Notes under the pieces: generated by a model
The model's input: the letters and a program-made list of their open reading frames with translations, nothing else
The model's database searches: none
What the model was told of the DNA's origin: nothing
Translations under genes and position numbers: made by a program
NCBI GenBank assembly: GCA_946122785.1
Contig: CAMGYJ010000011.1
Location: 37,412,513 to 37,476,512, forward strand
Direction of reading: 5' to 3'
Length of the DNA: 64,000 nt
From: Linum tenue
Taxonomy: Eukaryota > Streptophyta > Magnoliopsida > Malpighiales > Linaceae
Shown here: positions 35,571 through 46,584 of the stretch, in pieces
Numbering within the stretch: the stretch's first letter is position 1
Layout of the letters: every line of letters begins with the position of its first letter

Positions 35571-35588
35571 TCCCCGGCAACGGCGCCA
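35571..35588 (-). other. Primer-binding site, tRNA-Asp
   Basis: On the minus strand TGGCGCCGTTGCCGGGGA, complementary to the last 18 bases of plant tRNA-Asp(GUC) including CCA. It lies 6 bases inside the right LTR. Confidence 0.9.
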
Positions 35589-35594
35589 AAAACT

Positions 35595-37117
35595 TGACAC
35601 GCTAAAACACAACACCTAACAATGGCCAAGTGTAACCAATGAAAGGGACTGCAGTATAGGAAAGTTTAATTATCAACCCGGGGTCTAGATCTACTGCTTA
35701 CTCCGTGATTCTCTATTATCTAGCAAACTAATTCGAGTGATTGTTGTGAAAAGTAAAAGCAACAAGAAAGCAGTAAATTGTTCGGGTTTCTAAAGCAGGC
35801 AAGAGTCACTCGGGATTGAGTCCCCCTAGCCCCTTAGTTAGGTTCAATTGCAATTCCCTGGGTTGATTTACTGTTGATTAGACTGCGGAAGATCCGACAG
35901 TAGCTTGGAATCTCTTAAGCTGACCAAGCCCTCTCAGTCTAACTACCCGGCAGACGACTAGTCTTCACCGGGATAGAAAGCTGAGGCTATGAACACAGAA
36001 CTCCACTACTGGCGCCAAGAACACCAGTACAAAGCAGTAAACTGGCTAACTCTCGTATAGCCAATCTCCTACTATCGAATGAAGAGGCTTCTAACAACCT
36101 AATCAGATTCTATCTATCTCAGGTTGCAGCAGAAATTGAGAAAAGCTGATCAGACTCAAATCAATTCAATAAACATGCATCATTCGATTAAAATCAAACA
36201 GTAATATCATCCCAAGTCATTACAATCAAATCCCTAACACAAGGAACTAGGGTTCTTCATACCCAAGTGAGAGAAGGGTTCTACTCCATAGAGAGAGAAG
36301 AGAAAACAAGAATCGGATTAGTCATACTCATAACGATGAGGATAATCTGCTCCGGGACGATGATTTCCACTTCTATGACGATCTCCAGGCTCGATTCGAT
36401 GAAATCCAGCTCTAAGACAGCTTCTAGGATGTGTTCTTCGCACTTTCTCTCTCTAGGGCTCTGTTTTTGCTCTCAAAAACACGATTCTCCCATTTCTGGC
36501 TCGGAATAGGCTCTAAAACAGGGTTTCCCGACTTGCACGGCCAGGGTGCACGGCCGTGCACATCACCATTCTGGCCGTGCAACACAAAACGCGCCGTATC
36601 ATTAAATTCGACCTTTAGCCATCGTGCACGGCCAGGGTTGCACCTTGCACGGCCGTGCGTGGCCACGCACAATCCCGTGCGTGCCCACGCACAATCCCGC
36701 ACGGCCAGGATTATATGTTGCACGGCCGTGCGGATTTCTGCTCTGCCCGTGCGTGCCCACGCACAATCCCGCACAGCCAAACTGGTCACTTGCACGACCG
36801 TGTGTGGCCACGCACAATCCCGTGCGTGGCCACGCACAATCCCGTGCGTGCCCACGCACAATCTCGCACGGCCAAACTGGTCACTTGCACGGGCGTGCGG
36901 GTTGTGGGTGTGCCCGTGCACTTCCTCAGAACCTCGCCATGCGTCCGATCCTTGTCCAATCGACCTCAAACTCGCTCCCAAGCTTCCATTCACGTACTAG
37001 GACCTGAAATATCATAAACAAGCACAACCTAGCGTGAAATCGGCCTAAAACACGAGAATCAATACCTCAAACGGTGTAAGAACGGGAGTAAAAACATGTG
37101 TAAATGATGGTCTATCA
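35595..37117 (-). repeat. 5' LTR of the non-autonomous element
   Basis: 1523 bp, TGACACGCTAAAAC to TGGTCTATCA on the plus strand. About 22 bases longer than the other LTR; most of the extra length is one added unit of the GC-rich repeat. Confidence 0.93.
36534..36922. repeat. GC-rich palindromic minisatellite in the 5' LTR
   Basis: Sister of 31842-32210, with an extra CACAATCCCGTGCG unit near 36840-36860 and several single-base changes (for example CACGACCGTGTG for CACGGCCGTGCG). Confidence 0.9.
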
Positions 37118-37122
37118 CATGT
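37118..37122. repeat. TSD of the LTR element, right copy (CATGT)
   Basis: 5-bp direct repeat, identical to 30899-30903. Confidence 0.85.
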
Positions 37123-38441
37123 CTCACTATTACATACACGACAGGCTAATCTCCCCTTCGTACTCTAGCCCGATAGCATGCCATATGTGGGGAAATCGTT
37201 TATTGTCCATAACAACGCAACATATAAACGAAATGTTTCGTTTGAGTGTGCATCATACGTACTGACCCCATCCTCCCATAACACTCTCAACATTTCTATT
37301 AGGGGCTCTAAGTACACATGTATGTTATTACCAGGTGATTTCTCTTCGGGTATAAGGACAACAAGGATAAAATAAGGTTCTGTCATACATTTCCAAGGTG
37401 GTTGTACGGTGTTAACACGACAGGCCACATGCTATAACTATTTCTCATGTTCCCAAAAGGGTTGAACCCATCACTCAGAAGAGCAAGGCGAACATTCCTA
37501 GGATCTGCTGAAAACCAACTATGATCCTCATCGAATCGTTTCCAAGATTTTGCATATGCCAGATGCCTTAACGTATCATTATCGACACACAAGTCCTTGT
37601 GCCACCTCATGTCTTTAGCATCCTCCTTAGTCATGTATAATCTTTGAAGCCTATCTTTTAGTGGGAAATACCTAGCTTTCTTTTGGGCTACATTATTTTG
37701 TTTCCCAGGTATGTATCTAGACTCATTGCATTTGGGGCATGACTTGGCAGATTCTAGAGGACCTGTATAGAGTACACAATAATTTGGGCAGGCATCTATA
37801 GTGGTGTAGCCTAACCCAAGATCTTCCATGTACCACTTAACTTCATAGAAGGAAGAAAGAAGCGTCTCACCAACTGGTAAAGATTTCTTGACTAGGTCCA
37901 GATTTATGTTGAAGGCTTTGTCAGTACTGTTGGTTACCAGTTTATTGTTTAGCAACTTCACAACGAATGATAATCTAGAAAAGTCTTTGCATCCAGGGTA
38001 TAATGGCAAATTGACATCACGGATTAGCCGAGCCAATTTGTCATTTACGTGTGTTAGATTAGAATAATTAGGTTTTGTTGACCCCTCAATGACAGGATCA
38101 TTTCCAGAACAAGCACGCAGCATATCCTCTAACATATCAACCATGTCACCCCTCAGTATCAGGCTCAACGTTAGGTTGCCTAGGCTGATTACTAGTACTC
38201 GCAAAGTCAAACGACTCACCATGATGGATCCATGTAGTATATGTCTCCACCATGCCATTCCTGGTTATATCATCTGCGACAATCTCCAACTTCTTGAAGT
38301 TTCGATTATTGCACCTTTTACAAGGGCATCTAGTTTTACCTAGCGTATCAACATGTTTGCTGGCAGCCCCTATGAACTCAGAACCCCCTTTTGATATTCA
38401 TCACAAAACCTATCATTAAGCTTAATCCAATTTCTACTCAT
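37123..38441 (-). pseudogene. TNP2 transposase, N-terminal part
   Basis: The start codon is at 38441 (MSRNWIKLNDRF), followed by the transposase-associated domain (HVDTLGKTRCPCKRCNNRNF at about 38375-38300, WIHHG at about 38230). Then come FVVKLLNNKLV (about 37950), YTTIDACPNYCVLY, SCPKCNESRY, ARYFPLKDRLQRLY, DMRWHKD, DPRNVRLALLSDGFNPFGNM and YSMWPVVLTPYN (to about 37400). A one-base frameshift occurs near 38375-38380 after YQKGV, and a TGA or TAG occurs near 37165. The conserved CxxC...GHRR segment that should follow is cut by the LTR insertion, and continues at 30898 and below in a compatible frame. Confidence 0.88.
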
Positions 38442-39790
38442 TCAATCTGTGCGTAAAGAAACTGGCCTTCCCTTTATAGGCAGTTGGTCAAGATGGAAGC
38501 AGAGCGTGAGATGAACTAGAAAAGGAACTGCAGAGCGTATATGACATAACATTAGGAACCAGTTGACTTACACAATTTCATTAAAACACAAAATTCAAGA
38601 CATTAATATAATCTTACCTTTGCCTAGTGCTTGGGGCGCCTTCTCTCTATTCTAATTAGCACAACAGGATGGTTGAAGGATCGAAGATATAAGCAACCCC
38701 TGCCACCGAGTTAATGACGAGGAAACACAAGAGCTCATTCAGATTGCTAAACCAACAGAATATCAATCTGGCCGTATAAAGGAAGTGACACTAAGCGAAA
38801 AATATTCTTAAGCTCAAGAAAACAAAGCAGTACACAGTGGCCACGGGAGGGAGGGACGACACTTACCTGGTTCTGCCAGACCAGCGATTTTGCTATGGGA
38901 AACGAGGTAGCGACAATCTTTATGCTACGGGAACTATTTGCTACAGCGCTTTTGCTACGCAAATTTAGGTTGCGGAGATTGTGGAACTTTGAACTGCGGT
39001 GGTGACTGCTGGACGGGGCGATTGGTGGAACGGCTACGATTGGGTCCAATTATCCAAAGGGCCGACCCATATTAGTCATGACAATTGGGTCCAATTATCC
39101 AAAGGGCCAACCCATTACCATCCACCCATTGGCGTTCCTGGAAGTAATGTGTAACGATGTGTAATTAATTCAAGGTTGTCAACCCGATTTAGCCCGTTGG
39201 CCTGGTAGAGCAAGTGGTTGATGATTAACAGTACGATCACTTTAGCTAGGTTTAGCCAGATATATGAAAAAGTCATTATATTATTCATACATGTATAAAT
39301 TATATTAAATCACATCTAACAATTTGAGTAGTAGCATGTAACATTACACGAAAATAACAATTCGTTCTTGGATTCAACATTTAATGAAAATTTAAACACA
39401 CTCATATAATATCAATATTCAAATGTTCAACTTAGAATTCTAAATATAGTGTAAGATGAAAGGAAAACTAGAAAAAGACGTATTTTACAAGAAAAAAAAT
39501 GTGCATGTGACCTCTAATTCGAAAACCTTATTACAATTCGACCTGCAACTGTATGACACTCATTTTTCTCATCGGACTAGTGTCAAAACGGGTCGACTCG
39601 AATTGACAAGTTTTTTTTTTTTTTTTTATCAAAACGAATTGACAAGCTTAGAGCACATTACTTGGCACAATGGATCCAATTTCGAAATTTCTGAGGGCAA
39701 GTCGCATTAAAATAAAAACAAACGAAAGTCGGAATAACACGGATAACTTTACTACAGCAGCACATTCATTGACATAGCCAAAAAAATAAA
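38442..39790. other. Region right of TNP2, without a recognised CACTA terminus
   Basis: This should contain the TNP2 leader and the lost 5' end of the CACTA element. The motif TTTGCTA(C/T) recurs about five times in both spacings between 38885 and 38960, which may be remains of subterminal repeats. From about 39130 on the sequence is AT-rich with a T-run at 39609-39628. No gene is seen. Confidence 0.45.
39036..39113. repeat. Short direct repeat, about 46-bp period
   Basis: ATTGGGTCCAATTATCCAAA followed by GGGCC occurs at about 39034 and again at about 39083, one base differing. It may mark an insertion or excision site. Confidence 0.75.
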
Positions 39791-40435
39791 AGAGAAGAAA
39801 CCGATTCTGGCTCCCGTTCTTCATTCTTCCGCAGATTTCCGAGGGCTTCAATTCTCTTGGCATTCAAGGAATCCATCTTTCTGTCTCAGGTAACGACTAT
39901 TTCCCTATCCTCAACTTCGTGTTTCTGCTAAGGATTCTTGTTGTGTTCTTTTTCTGTTTCGCTGGGTTGTATGGGTACTGAGAGAATGTAGCCATAGGGA
40001 AAGGAAAAACGGGTAAAGAGAAGGACGAAGGATGAAGATTTCTGCGTTGCTAGTAGTAGTAGTGAATCTTGTCCAATTTCGGGCAATGATAAGCTTTGAA
40101 GCTTCATCCAAGTAATTTGGCTTAAATTCAATCTCTCTGAGAGCAAAACTTATGAAGTTTCTGGCGTTAGATTCGAAGTTTGGTCTCGTAGTTTTTGGTG
40201 TTCTCTTGTTTCGACTCTGAATTTTCTAGACTTAGGAGGTTTTGGGTTCTCCTTATTGAAGATTGGCAATTTGTGTTCTTTTCTTGAGTTGACGGCTATT
40301 GTATACTGTTGAGTTTTCTTGATTTTCTTACAGTGAAACCCTATATGGGTGTTGAGAGCTTGAGTTCAAGGTCTGGCTTCTCTTATAAATGCACTGATTT
40401 TCTTTCTCTTTCGGTTTTCTATGGTGTTGAAAGGG

Positions 40436-43400
40436 ATGGTTAGGGAAGGGGGAATGAGCAATGGGTCGGATATGGATGGTAGAGGGAAATGCTTGATGAG
40501 TGAAGTGGTTAATGGGTTCGGGAGCAACAATGGTGAGGGCCTTCGCACTTATAAGAGGAAGAAGCTTACAGCATCTAGTTCAGAGAGCAAAGATCAAGGG
40601 GATGTCAGTGTTTCTGGTGAAGCTGTTGGTAAATTGGCGGATCAGGAGGTATGGCTATGATTTCTGGTCTTTTCTCTTGTATGTGCTCATTACTCAACTC
40701 ATCATAGATTGGTTACTGTTTAGTACTTTCTTCTTCATCAGGATTTCGGGGTAGTGTTGGATAACTTTGGTGTTGGGTTAAGGGCAGCCAAGAATAAGTA
40801 TCATGCATCTGTGACATGCAATGATAAATTTTCTGCTATAAGTGGGATTTTGTAGAAAAGGCATCCAGTTTTAGAATAGAGACGATAGTGATATACTTGT
40901 ATGATATTATGCATTCTTAAAGAGTTTATTGAAGCTGCTTGCAACTTAAATGATGTAGTCACTTGAAAGAATGAACTAAAAAGGCTTAGATTGAACTCGT
41001 CTGTGGGAATACAGCAATGAAGTTTGTGTAAATGATGCTTTCCTTTACATGGGGTTTTGTGCTAGTGTACTGTTCTCCTTGCTAGTAGGATATCAATGAC
41101 TTTATATGATGCTGGTTGCTTGAGCACGCTCAGCTTTTCGTCTACACTCACAAATTGTTTGCCAGTTTCAAAAGTGGAGTATATATCTGACAAAACCTTT
41201 GCTTTTCAGACCACTGTAATCTAATTGTACCCGGCACCCACAAGTTTTTGCCAAACCTGATCAGTCACTTGGCTTGTTTGTGTGAGTGAATTGAGACTTG
41301 AACAAAATAACTACTTTGAAGATTTCCTGGTAGATGCTCTTGTATGATGCCATGTAGATGCAAGATGCCTTCTGATATACTTCTTCAATTCCTTTAGGAG
41401 GCCAGATAGGAAACTATATGGATTAGTTGCACAATCTGGACAAGGATGTAGAGAACCGTTGCTATATTGGCTAATTTACATTTGATGGAAAACAATGTGC
41501 TAAGCATTTTTGCATGTAAAAGTGGTTGTAGCTTCAGTTGGCTATGCTTCTATGCCTAATGGCGGCAGGTTCAGTTGGCTATGTTTCTATTTATAATATA
41601 AATATCCATGGCAACGAACTAGAAATTCAAGAAATGCGAAAAACGAGAAGAGTTTTCTGGACTTACTGGTTTCTCACTTTTTGTGCCTGTCATATGGATG
41701 CAAGATTGTTTGTTTGCATTTGTTTGTGGTACTTACTTCTTTCATGTTTTACATAATCAACCATTCTGTTCTTTGAATAGCTAAAACTTAATGTTTGTAG
41801 ATCATGAAGGAACCCCAGGACCATCATGCTGGTAGTCAAGCTGATTTAGCTAGTTCAAGCGATGTTTCACGAGGGCAGTGGAGAAACTATATCCTAGAGC
41901 AAATGTATCGGTCGTTAAGTGATGACGAAGGTGGCATACAAGGATGCATCCAAGATGTACTTAGGACTTTGAAGGTCTGCACCAAAATCATAAAAGGCAG
42001 TGGCTTGTTATATCAGCTATTGATTTTCCCTTTCCATTCTGAATTTGGTATACTGTCTGTTTTCTCAGGTTTCCGATGGTTGTGATAGAGATAGGTGTAA
42101 GTCCTCGAAGAAAGTATGGTTGTCTTATGGAACTCCCAATTTGGCCAAAAAATATCATGGCGGCAAATCCAATGAGGCTTCTTATGAACCAAATCACCGT
42201 ACTGTAACGGATATGTGTCGGCTTGCATTCCATGGGATTATATCATCTGAAAAATTCACCTCCCTATGCAAATTGCTGTTTGAAAATTTCCATGAAAGCA
42301 GGGCTGATAACCTTTTCAGCCTAAGCCTTATAAACCGAAGGATGAAAGATGGAGCTTACGAGAATTCACCCTGGCTTTTCTCTGAAGATATCCAACAGGT
42401 GTGTAAGATAACTCTGATGAATTCCTCTGTTGTCCAAGTAGCTAATTAATTTACTTGATTGGAGGTCTATGACTTTGCTACCGGATTCATTGCTCTAATA
42501 TCTGCATCGAAAATGCTCACTGACAGATATTACTAGTTTAACCCTGTACGGAGACGTTAATCTATGATTGTTGATATGTAACCTCTCTCTCTCTATCTCT
42601 GTGTGTGTGTGTGTTTTGGTTCCACATCAAGGATTGTGCTTTACTGGACACACTAGTTCTAGTCAACAATTCATATTCATAGACTAATATATATTTGCCA
42701 ATTGAAGGAAATCCTTTGTGTACTCTGATCAGTCTCTTCCCTTGATGACGAAAACTTGGATTTAGGGTGTTCATAATCGGGTCACGTGATTAGGAGTTGG
42801 ATTGGATCATGGGAATTTAGGGATGAAGAGCTAGATATAGAGGGAGAATTAGGGATTTATGATAGAAAGAACATGAATTAGGGGTTCGGGATTGAAGAGA
42901 AGAATCTGGGAGAGGTCTGGCGGCCTTGATAGGGAGAAGGGAGGCAAGAGAGATTGGGGGATTTGAGTTAGTTTTCTTAGTACTTCTTTGATTGCCCCTG
43001 CCCTGAATGAAAATCCAAATTACATACTTATAGAGAAAGACTGGAAAAACTTAATAATTGACCTAATACGACTCAAATACTACTAACCTTATACTAATCC
43101 TAGTAATAAACATAAACATAAACATAATAATAAATAATAATAATAATAATAATAATAATCAAGAATTTAAATACCGTACTGGAGGTCGTACCGGAAGAGT
43201 TAAGGGTAGGGTATTTTATGCTGAATCCGTGGTTTAATTGCGGTTCAACCATGTCATGCCGCTATATACCGTCTACCGGTTTTGCTTATGGTAGGAGGTT
43301 TTTCTGGTCGAACCGCCGGTACGGTACGGTTTTTCAATCCTTGATAATAATTAATGAAAGACCTGGTTCCCTCGAAAGACCAATTTTCCATCCGACATTG

Positions 43401-44855
43401 ACTAATTTGTCATTTTCTGGATATATTTAGCTCGGGAACTCCTTTGCTCTCTAAATGGAAGCTGATCTTAGCTTCTCTCTCAATTTACCAATACTATTTT
43501 CTTGAGCTTCAAGTTAAGCAGTCTTCCTTTTACCTCCTTTACAGGGAACGTTGAGGGAAATTTCTTGCTGCATGCATAATTTTATGTCATTTTCAGGCTA
43601 CACAATTGTTCGGTTATCATACTCAGATTGGTGTGGTTATTAATCTCTATGAAATTTCAGTTTTGGAAAAAACTTGAAGGGATTGGAACTGAACTGATTT
43701 TCCTTGCAAAGAGCCTCTCGGATGTATCGAAGACTTGCTTTAAGGATCAAGTAAGCAACCATCTCTCATGAACTTCAGAACATCCATGCATTCTTTTCTT
43801 GCCATGATTCCAGATGTTAATCCTAAGCTTTATTTCTGACCTTATAGGTGGTTAGTTCAGTGGACTGCATGTCTTGCTTCCGAATTTGCACAGTAATTTT
43901 CATTCTTTATTCTTATGATATAGTTGGTTCTGATGCCATCCCTTTTTCCCCCTCTTTCTACCCGTAAAAGCAGTTACCCACACGAGAATCTGATTCCTCT
44001 GGTAAAGCAGATGAAACAGCAACAACCACTCACTGCACATGCAGGCACTGTGGGAGCAAAGCAGATGGATCGGATTGTTTAGTATGTGATTCATGCGAGG
44101 ATATGTACCATATCTCTTGCATTGAACCTGCTGTTGAAAAGATTCCTCCCAAGAGTTGGTACTGTTCCAGCTGCTTAGCTATTGGAATGGGCTCTCATGA
44201 GAACTGCGTTGTCTGTGAGAAGCTAAGTGCTCCCATCAGTGCTCTAGATAATCAACCTCCCATGCCTACTGTCCTTCAAACAAATGAGGAAGCATTCTCT
44301 GACTTTGACCAGGTATCAGAAGAGAGCAAAGATGATCCACATCAGCTTTCAGAAGGTACTGAACCTTTAAACCCTTGTAAGATTTGTGGGAGTGAGGTGG
44401 AGAGTGGCGGAAAGGTGAAGATATGTGAACATCCCTTTTGCCCTAACAAGTATTATCACGTGAGGTGTTTGACGGCTAAGCAGCTGAACTCGTATGGTCC
44501 ACGTTGGTACTGCCCTTCTTGTTTGTGTCGGAGTTGCTTAACGGATAAAGATGATGATAAGATTGTTCTTTGTGATGCCTGTGATAGTGGTTACCACATC
44601 TATTGCATGAGCCCGCCACAAAGTTCTATACCAAAAGGGAGATGGTTTTGTAGGCAGTGTGTGGTGAAGCTTCAGAAAGTGCGCAGGGAAAGGAAGGCCT
44701 ACGAGAACAGAGAGGGGAAAAGGTGTTTTGATGGGATGCATAGGAAGTCGAAAAGGAAGATTGAAGACATGGTTGATGGTAGGGAAGGTATAAATTTGCT
44801 TCTGAATGCTGTTTTTATTGAAGACAAATTGGCAGGCGAGCAGACAAGGGGTTAG
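40436..44855 (+). CDS. PHD-finger protein, EHD3-like, six coding exons
   Basis: Coding exons: 40436-40648, 41801-41974, 42069-42398, 43661-43750, 43848-43892, 43971-44855. All introns are GT-AG and all junctions phase 0; the total is 578 codons. A 5' UTR exon probably ends at 39889 (CAG before GTAACG) and joins at 40434. If that intron is not spliced, an in-frame ATG at 40421 could serve instead. The C-terminal half holds the zinc fingers: a PHD finger at about 306-352 (CRHCG, CDSCEDMYHISCI, WYCSSC), and a second extended PHD block at about 420-530 (CKICG, YYHVRCL, RWYCPSCLCRSC, VLCDACDSGYHIYCM, WFCRQC). The rest is hydrophilic with GRGKC and SESKDQG near the start. Length and layout resemble rice EHD3, a nuclear chromatin-type regulator of flowering. 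Function is inferred from family only. The small exon 43848-43892 is the least certain. Confidence 0.82.
42583..42614. repeat. (CT)n/(GT)n microsatellite in PHD-gene intron 3
   Basis: A CT run passes into a GT run, 185 bases after the exon that ends at 42398. Confidence 0.9.
43131..43159. repeat. (TAA)n microsatellite in PHD-gene intron 3
   Basis: About nine AAT units, immediately left of the intronic MITE. Confidence 0.9.
43152..43351. mobile_element. Small hAT-like MITE in an intron of the PHD gene
   Basis: The element covers 43160-43343 (184 bp). The left end CAAGAATTTAAATACCGTAC and the right end (reverse strand) CAAGGATTGAAAAACCGTAC pair over about 20 bases with few mismatches. The direct repeat ATAATAAT flanks it (43152-43159, 43344-43351), though the left copy lies in a (TAA)n tract, so part of it could be chance. 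The interior has GGTACGGTACGG and CGTACCGG words. It lies 1.0 kb from the nearest upstream exon and 0.3 kb from the downstream one. Confidence 0.75.
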
Positions 44856-45645
44856 AGCATGAACGAGAAAAGAGTGAAAGAAAGGCTCCTTCAGTATCTT
44901 TCAGTCTGTAAAGAACTTAGAGGGTTTCCCCCCCTGACTTTTTGGTACATCGATTAGGGCGAGGCAATGACTCTCGAGACTTAATATAACTGCTGTGGAA
45001 TTGACAGGTACGTCGAAAATATAATTACCATTACTGAGGCTGAGGATATAATCCTATGAGTTGATGAGATGATTCTGTGGGTGGAAAAAGGGTTGTGTTT
45101 GTCCCCCAAGCCTTGTACTTGTTCCAGAATGTTAATGGGTTAATCGAAATTTTCTTCTTGATGCTGTTGCTTTTGAATAAGATTCACTTGTGAACACTTT
45201 CAATTGGTAGTGAAACGCAGCAAGATAGCTATTCATTGCCATATTATATATGCTAATGATGCTCCAGTATTCTAGCCAAGTGAGAAACGCCCAAATGTAG
45301 AACCTTTAGTTCCTTGGCAATTTGGAAGAGTTGTAGAAGGCCTTAGTGGTACTGGTACTGGTACTAGTTGGTGTACTGCGGGCCTTGCCTCGAGCGCCCA
45401 AATGTAGAACCTGGTATAATATTCCTTATGGCATGGATATGGGCATTGAATGTAGATTATGGTTTCTTTCCCCAACCACTTCCCAACGGATGATGAAAAT
45501 TGGATATGCAACAAACATTCTTTTCGTTTTGTTCCACAATGTGTATTTCTATCTCTACAATGTTGTATAATACGAGTATATGATAGTATGGAATAAAAGC
45601 GGTATTGAACTTGCTCTTCTACTTCATTTTCAATGATGTTGCTTC
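44856..45645. other. 3' region of the PHD gene and spacer
   Basis: Probably contains the 3' UTR (to about 45180). The phrase CGCCCAAATGTAGAACCT occurs twice (about 45287 and 45397), with (GGTACT)3 between. No coding signal. Confidence 0.5.
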
Positions 45646-45815
45646 TTCATATTATAAATCTTACTAGAACCGCTCGTTTCTTATCAGAAGCTTGTGATTT
45701 AGTTTTTGATGCAGCAAGTAGGAGAAAACAATTTTTAATTGTTGGTACCAAAAAAAAAGCAGCTGATTTAGTAGCGCGGGCTGCAATAAGGGCTCGGTGT
45801 CATTATGTTAATAAA
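45646..45815 (+). pseudogene. rps2: Plastid DNA insertion: fragment of rps2
   Basis: About 56 codons ([56 protein letters not shown]) match the N-terminal third of plastid ribosomal protein S2 almost residue for residue. Similarity starts abruptly at about 45646 and stops at about 45815, where the plastid gene would continue with KWLGG. No other plastid gene is next to it, so it is a small nuclear plastid-DNA insert (NUPT), not an active gene. Few changes are visible, which suggests a fairly recent transfer. Confidence 0.88.
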
Positions 45816-45980
45816 GAGATAATTATTTATAACATATTATTAGTTTGACTGTTTTATGTACTCGAGATTCTATCGATTTGAACCAACTCCATAAGTGAAA
45901 ACTTTGACCATTATCATGAATGTTTTATTTACTTAGTTAAGATGCCGTCGTTCTTAGGTAAATTCGAAAGTGGCTGTTTT

Positions 45981-46259
45981 TAAGGGGCCGTTTGCTTGTT
46001 GGATAACATAAGTCCATTGTTTGTTGAAGGGTGCTAAATTTGTGGGGTCCACAGATTTGGTCTTTATTTTGGAACCAAATCCGTGGACCCCACGGACTTG
46101 TAAATCCCACATATTGATTTGGGATTTGCAAATCCTTGATGGTTAGTTATTTATTTAACAAATTCATCACAAATCCATCATTAAAACTATCATGCAAACA
46201 TTAGTTATTTGTTGGCCAAAACCCTCATTTTTCAAATCCAACAAGCAAACGACCCCTAA
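45981..46259. mobile_element. PIF/Harbinger (Tourist-like) MITE, TSD TAA
   Basis: The element covers 45984-46256 (273 bp). The left end GGGGCCGTTTGCTTGTTGG and the right end, read on the other strand, GGGGTCGTTTGCTTGTTGG are near-perfect inverted repeats. TAA flanks both sides (45981-45983, 46257-46259), the standard PIF/Harbinger target duplication. The interior has a second palindrome (GTGGGGTCCAC...GTGGACCCCAC). Confidence 0.93.
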
Positions 46260-46584
46260 GTTAGCATGAGGATTCTGTCAGTGTAAGATAATGTTGATCT
46301 ACGCCTACAAAAGAAAAGTTTTCATAGAGGAAGCGATGCTATCACAAGATCAAGAAATCCGATTCATCCATTTTAAGGTAATTATCAATTAATTAATTAT
46401 ATTATGAACGGCCTATCCTTTAATAGGGATGTATTCATTAAAGCAATATATTCCTTTATTAATAGACTTCATACGAGAGTTGATCAGGTCAGTAACTCTA
46501 TGGTCAGTAACCATGAGTAACCTGTTCACATTAGCATGACATCAGTAGCTTCTCTCTCCTGGAAAGTCTCTTGTTTTTTCTCTT

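Larger units (their letters stand above)
30904..37117 (-). mobile_element. Non-autonomous LTR retrotransposon (gag-like ORF only) inserted in TNP2
   Basis: 6.2-kb element with two near-identical long LTRs (30904-32404 and 35595-37117) that start TG and end CA, flanked by CATGT. Polarity is minus. The primer site next to the right LTR is complementary to the 3' end of plant tRNA-Asp, and a purine tract abuts the left LTR. There is no protease, reverse transcriptase or integrase; one 406-codon ORF is present. The tRNA-Asp primer site is typical of Athila-type Ty3/gypsy elements. Near-identity of the LTRs outside their GC-rich repeat indicates that this is the youngest large insertion in the window. 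It must be mobilised, if at all, by another element's enzymes. Confidence 0.93.
24345..38441 (-). mobile_element. CACTA (En/Spm) transposon, nested and incomplete
   Basis: The left border starts CACTACAACAAATTAGGCC at 24345, the classical CACTA terminus. It is followed by subterminal repeats built on TATGAC and its complement (24370-24670). Two minus-strand genes follow in the usual En/Spm order: upstream TNP2 transposase (38441 to about 27900) and downstream TNP1-like (26031 to about 24870). The expected right terminus (ending TTGTAGTG on the plus strand) was not found to the right of TNP2, so the 5' end is lost or diverged and 38441 is only the TNP2 start codon. Two younger insertions interrupt TNP2: a hAT MITE (29470-30155) and an LTR element (30904-37117). 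Confidence 0.85.

Noticed and set aside
45646..45848. Functional nuclear-encoded ribosomal protein S2
   Set aside because: Only the N-terminal third is present, there is no transit peptide, and the frame runs off into unrelated sequence after CHYVNK.
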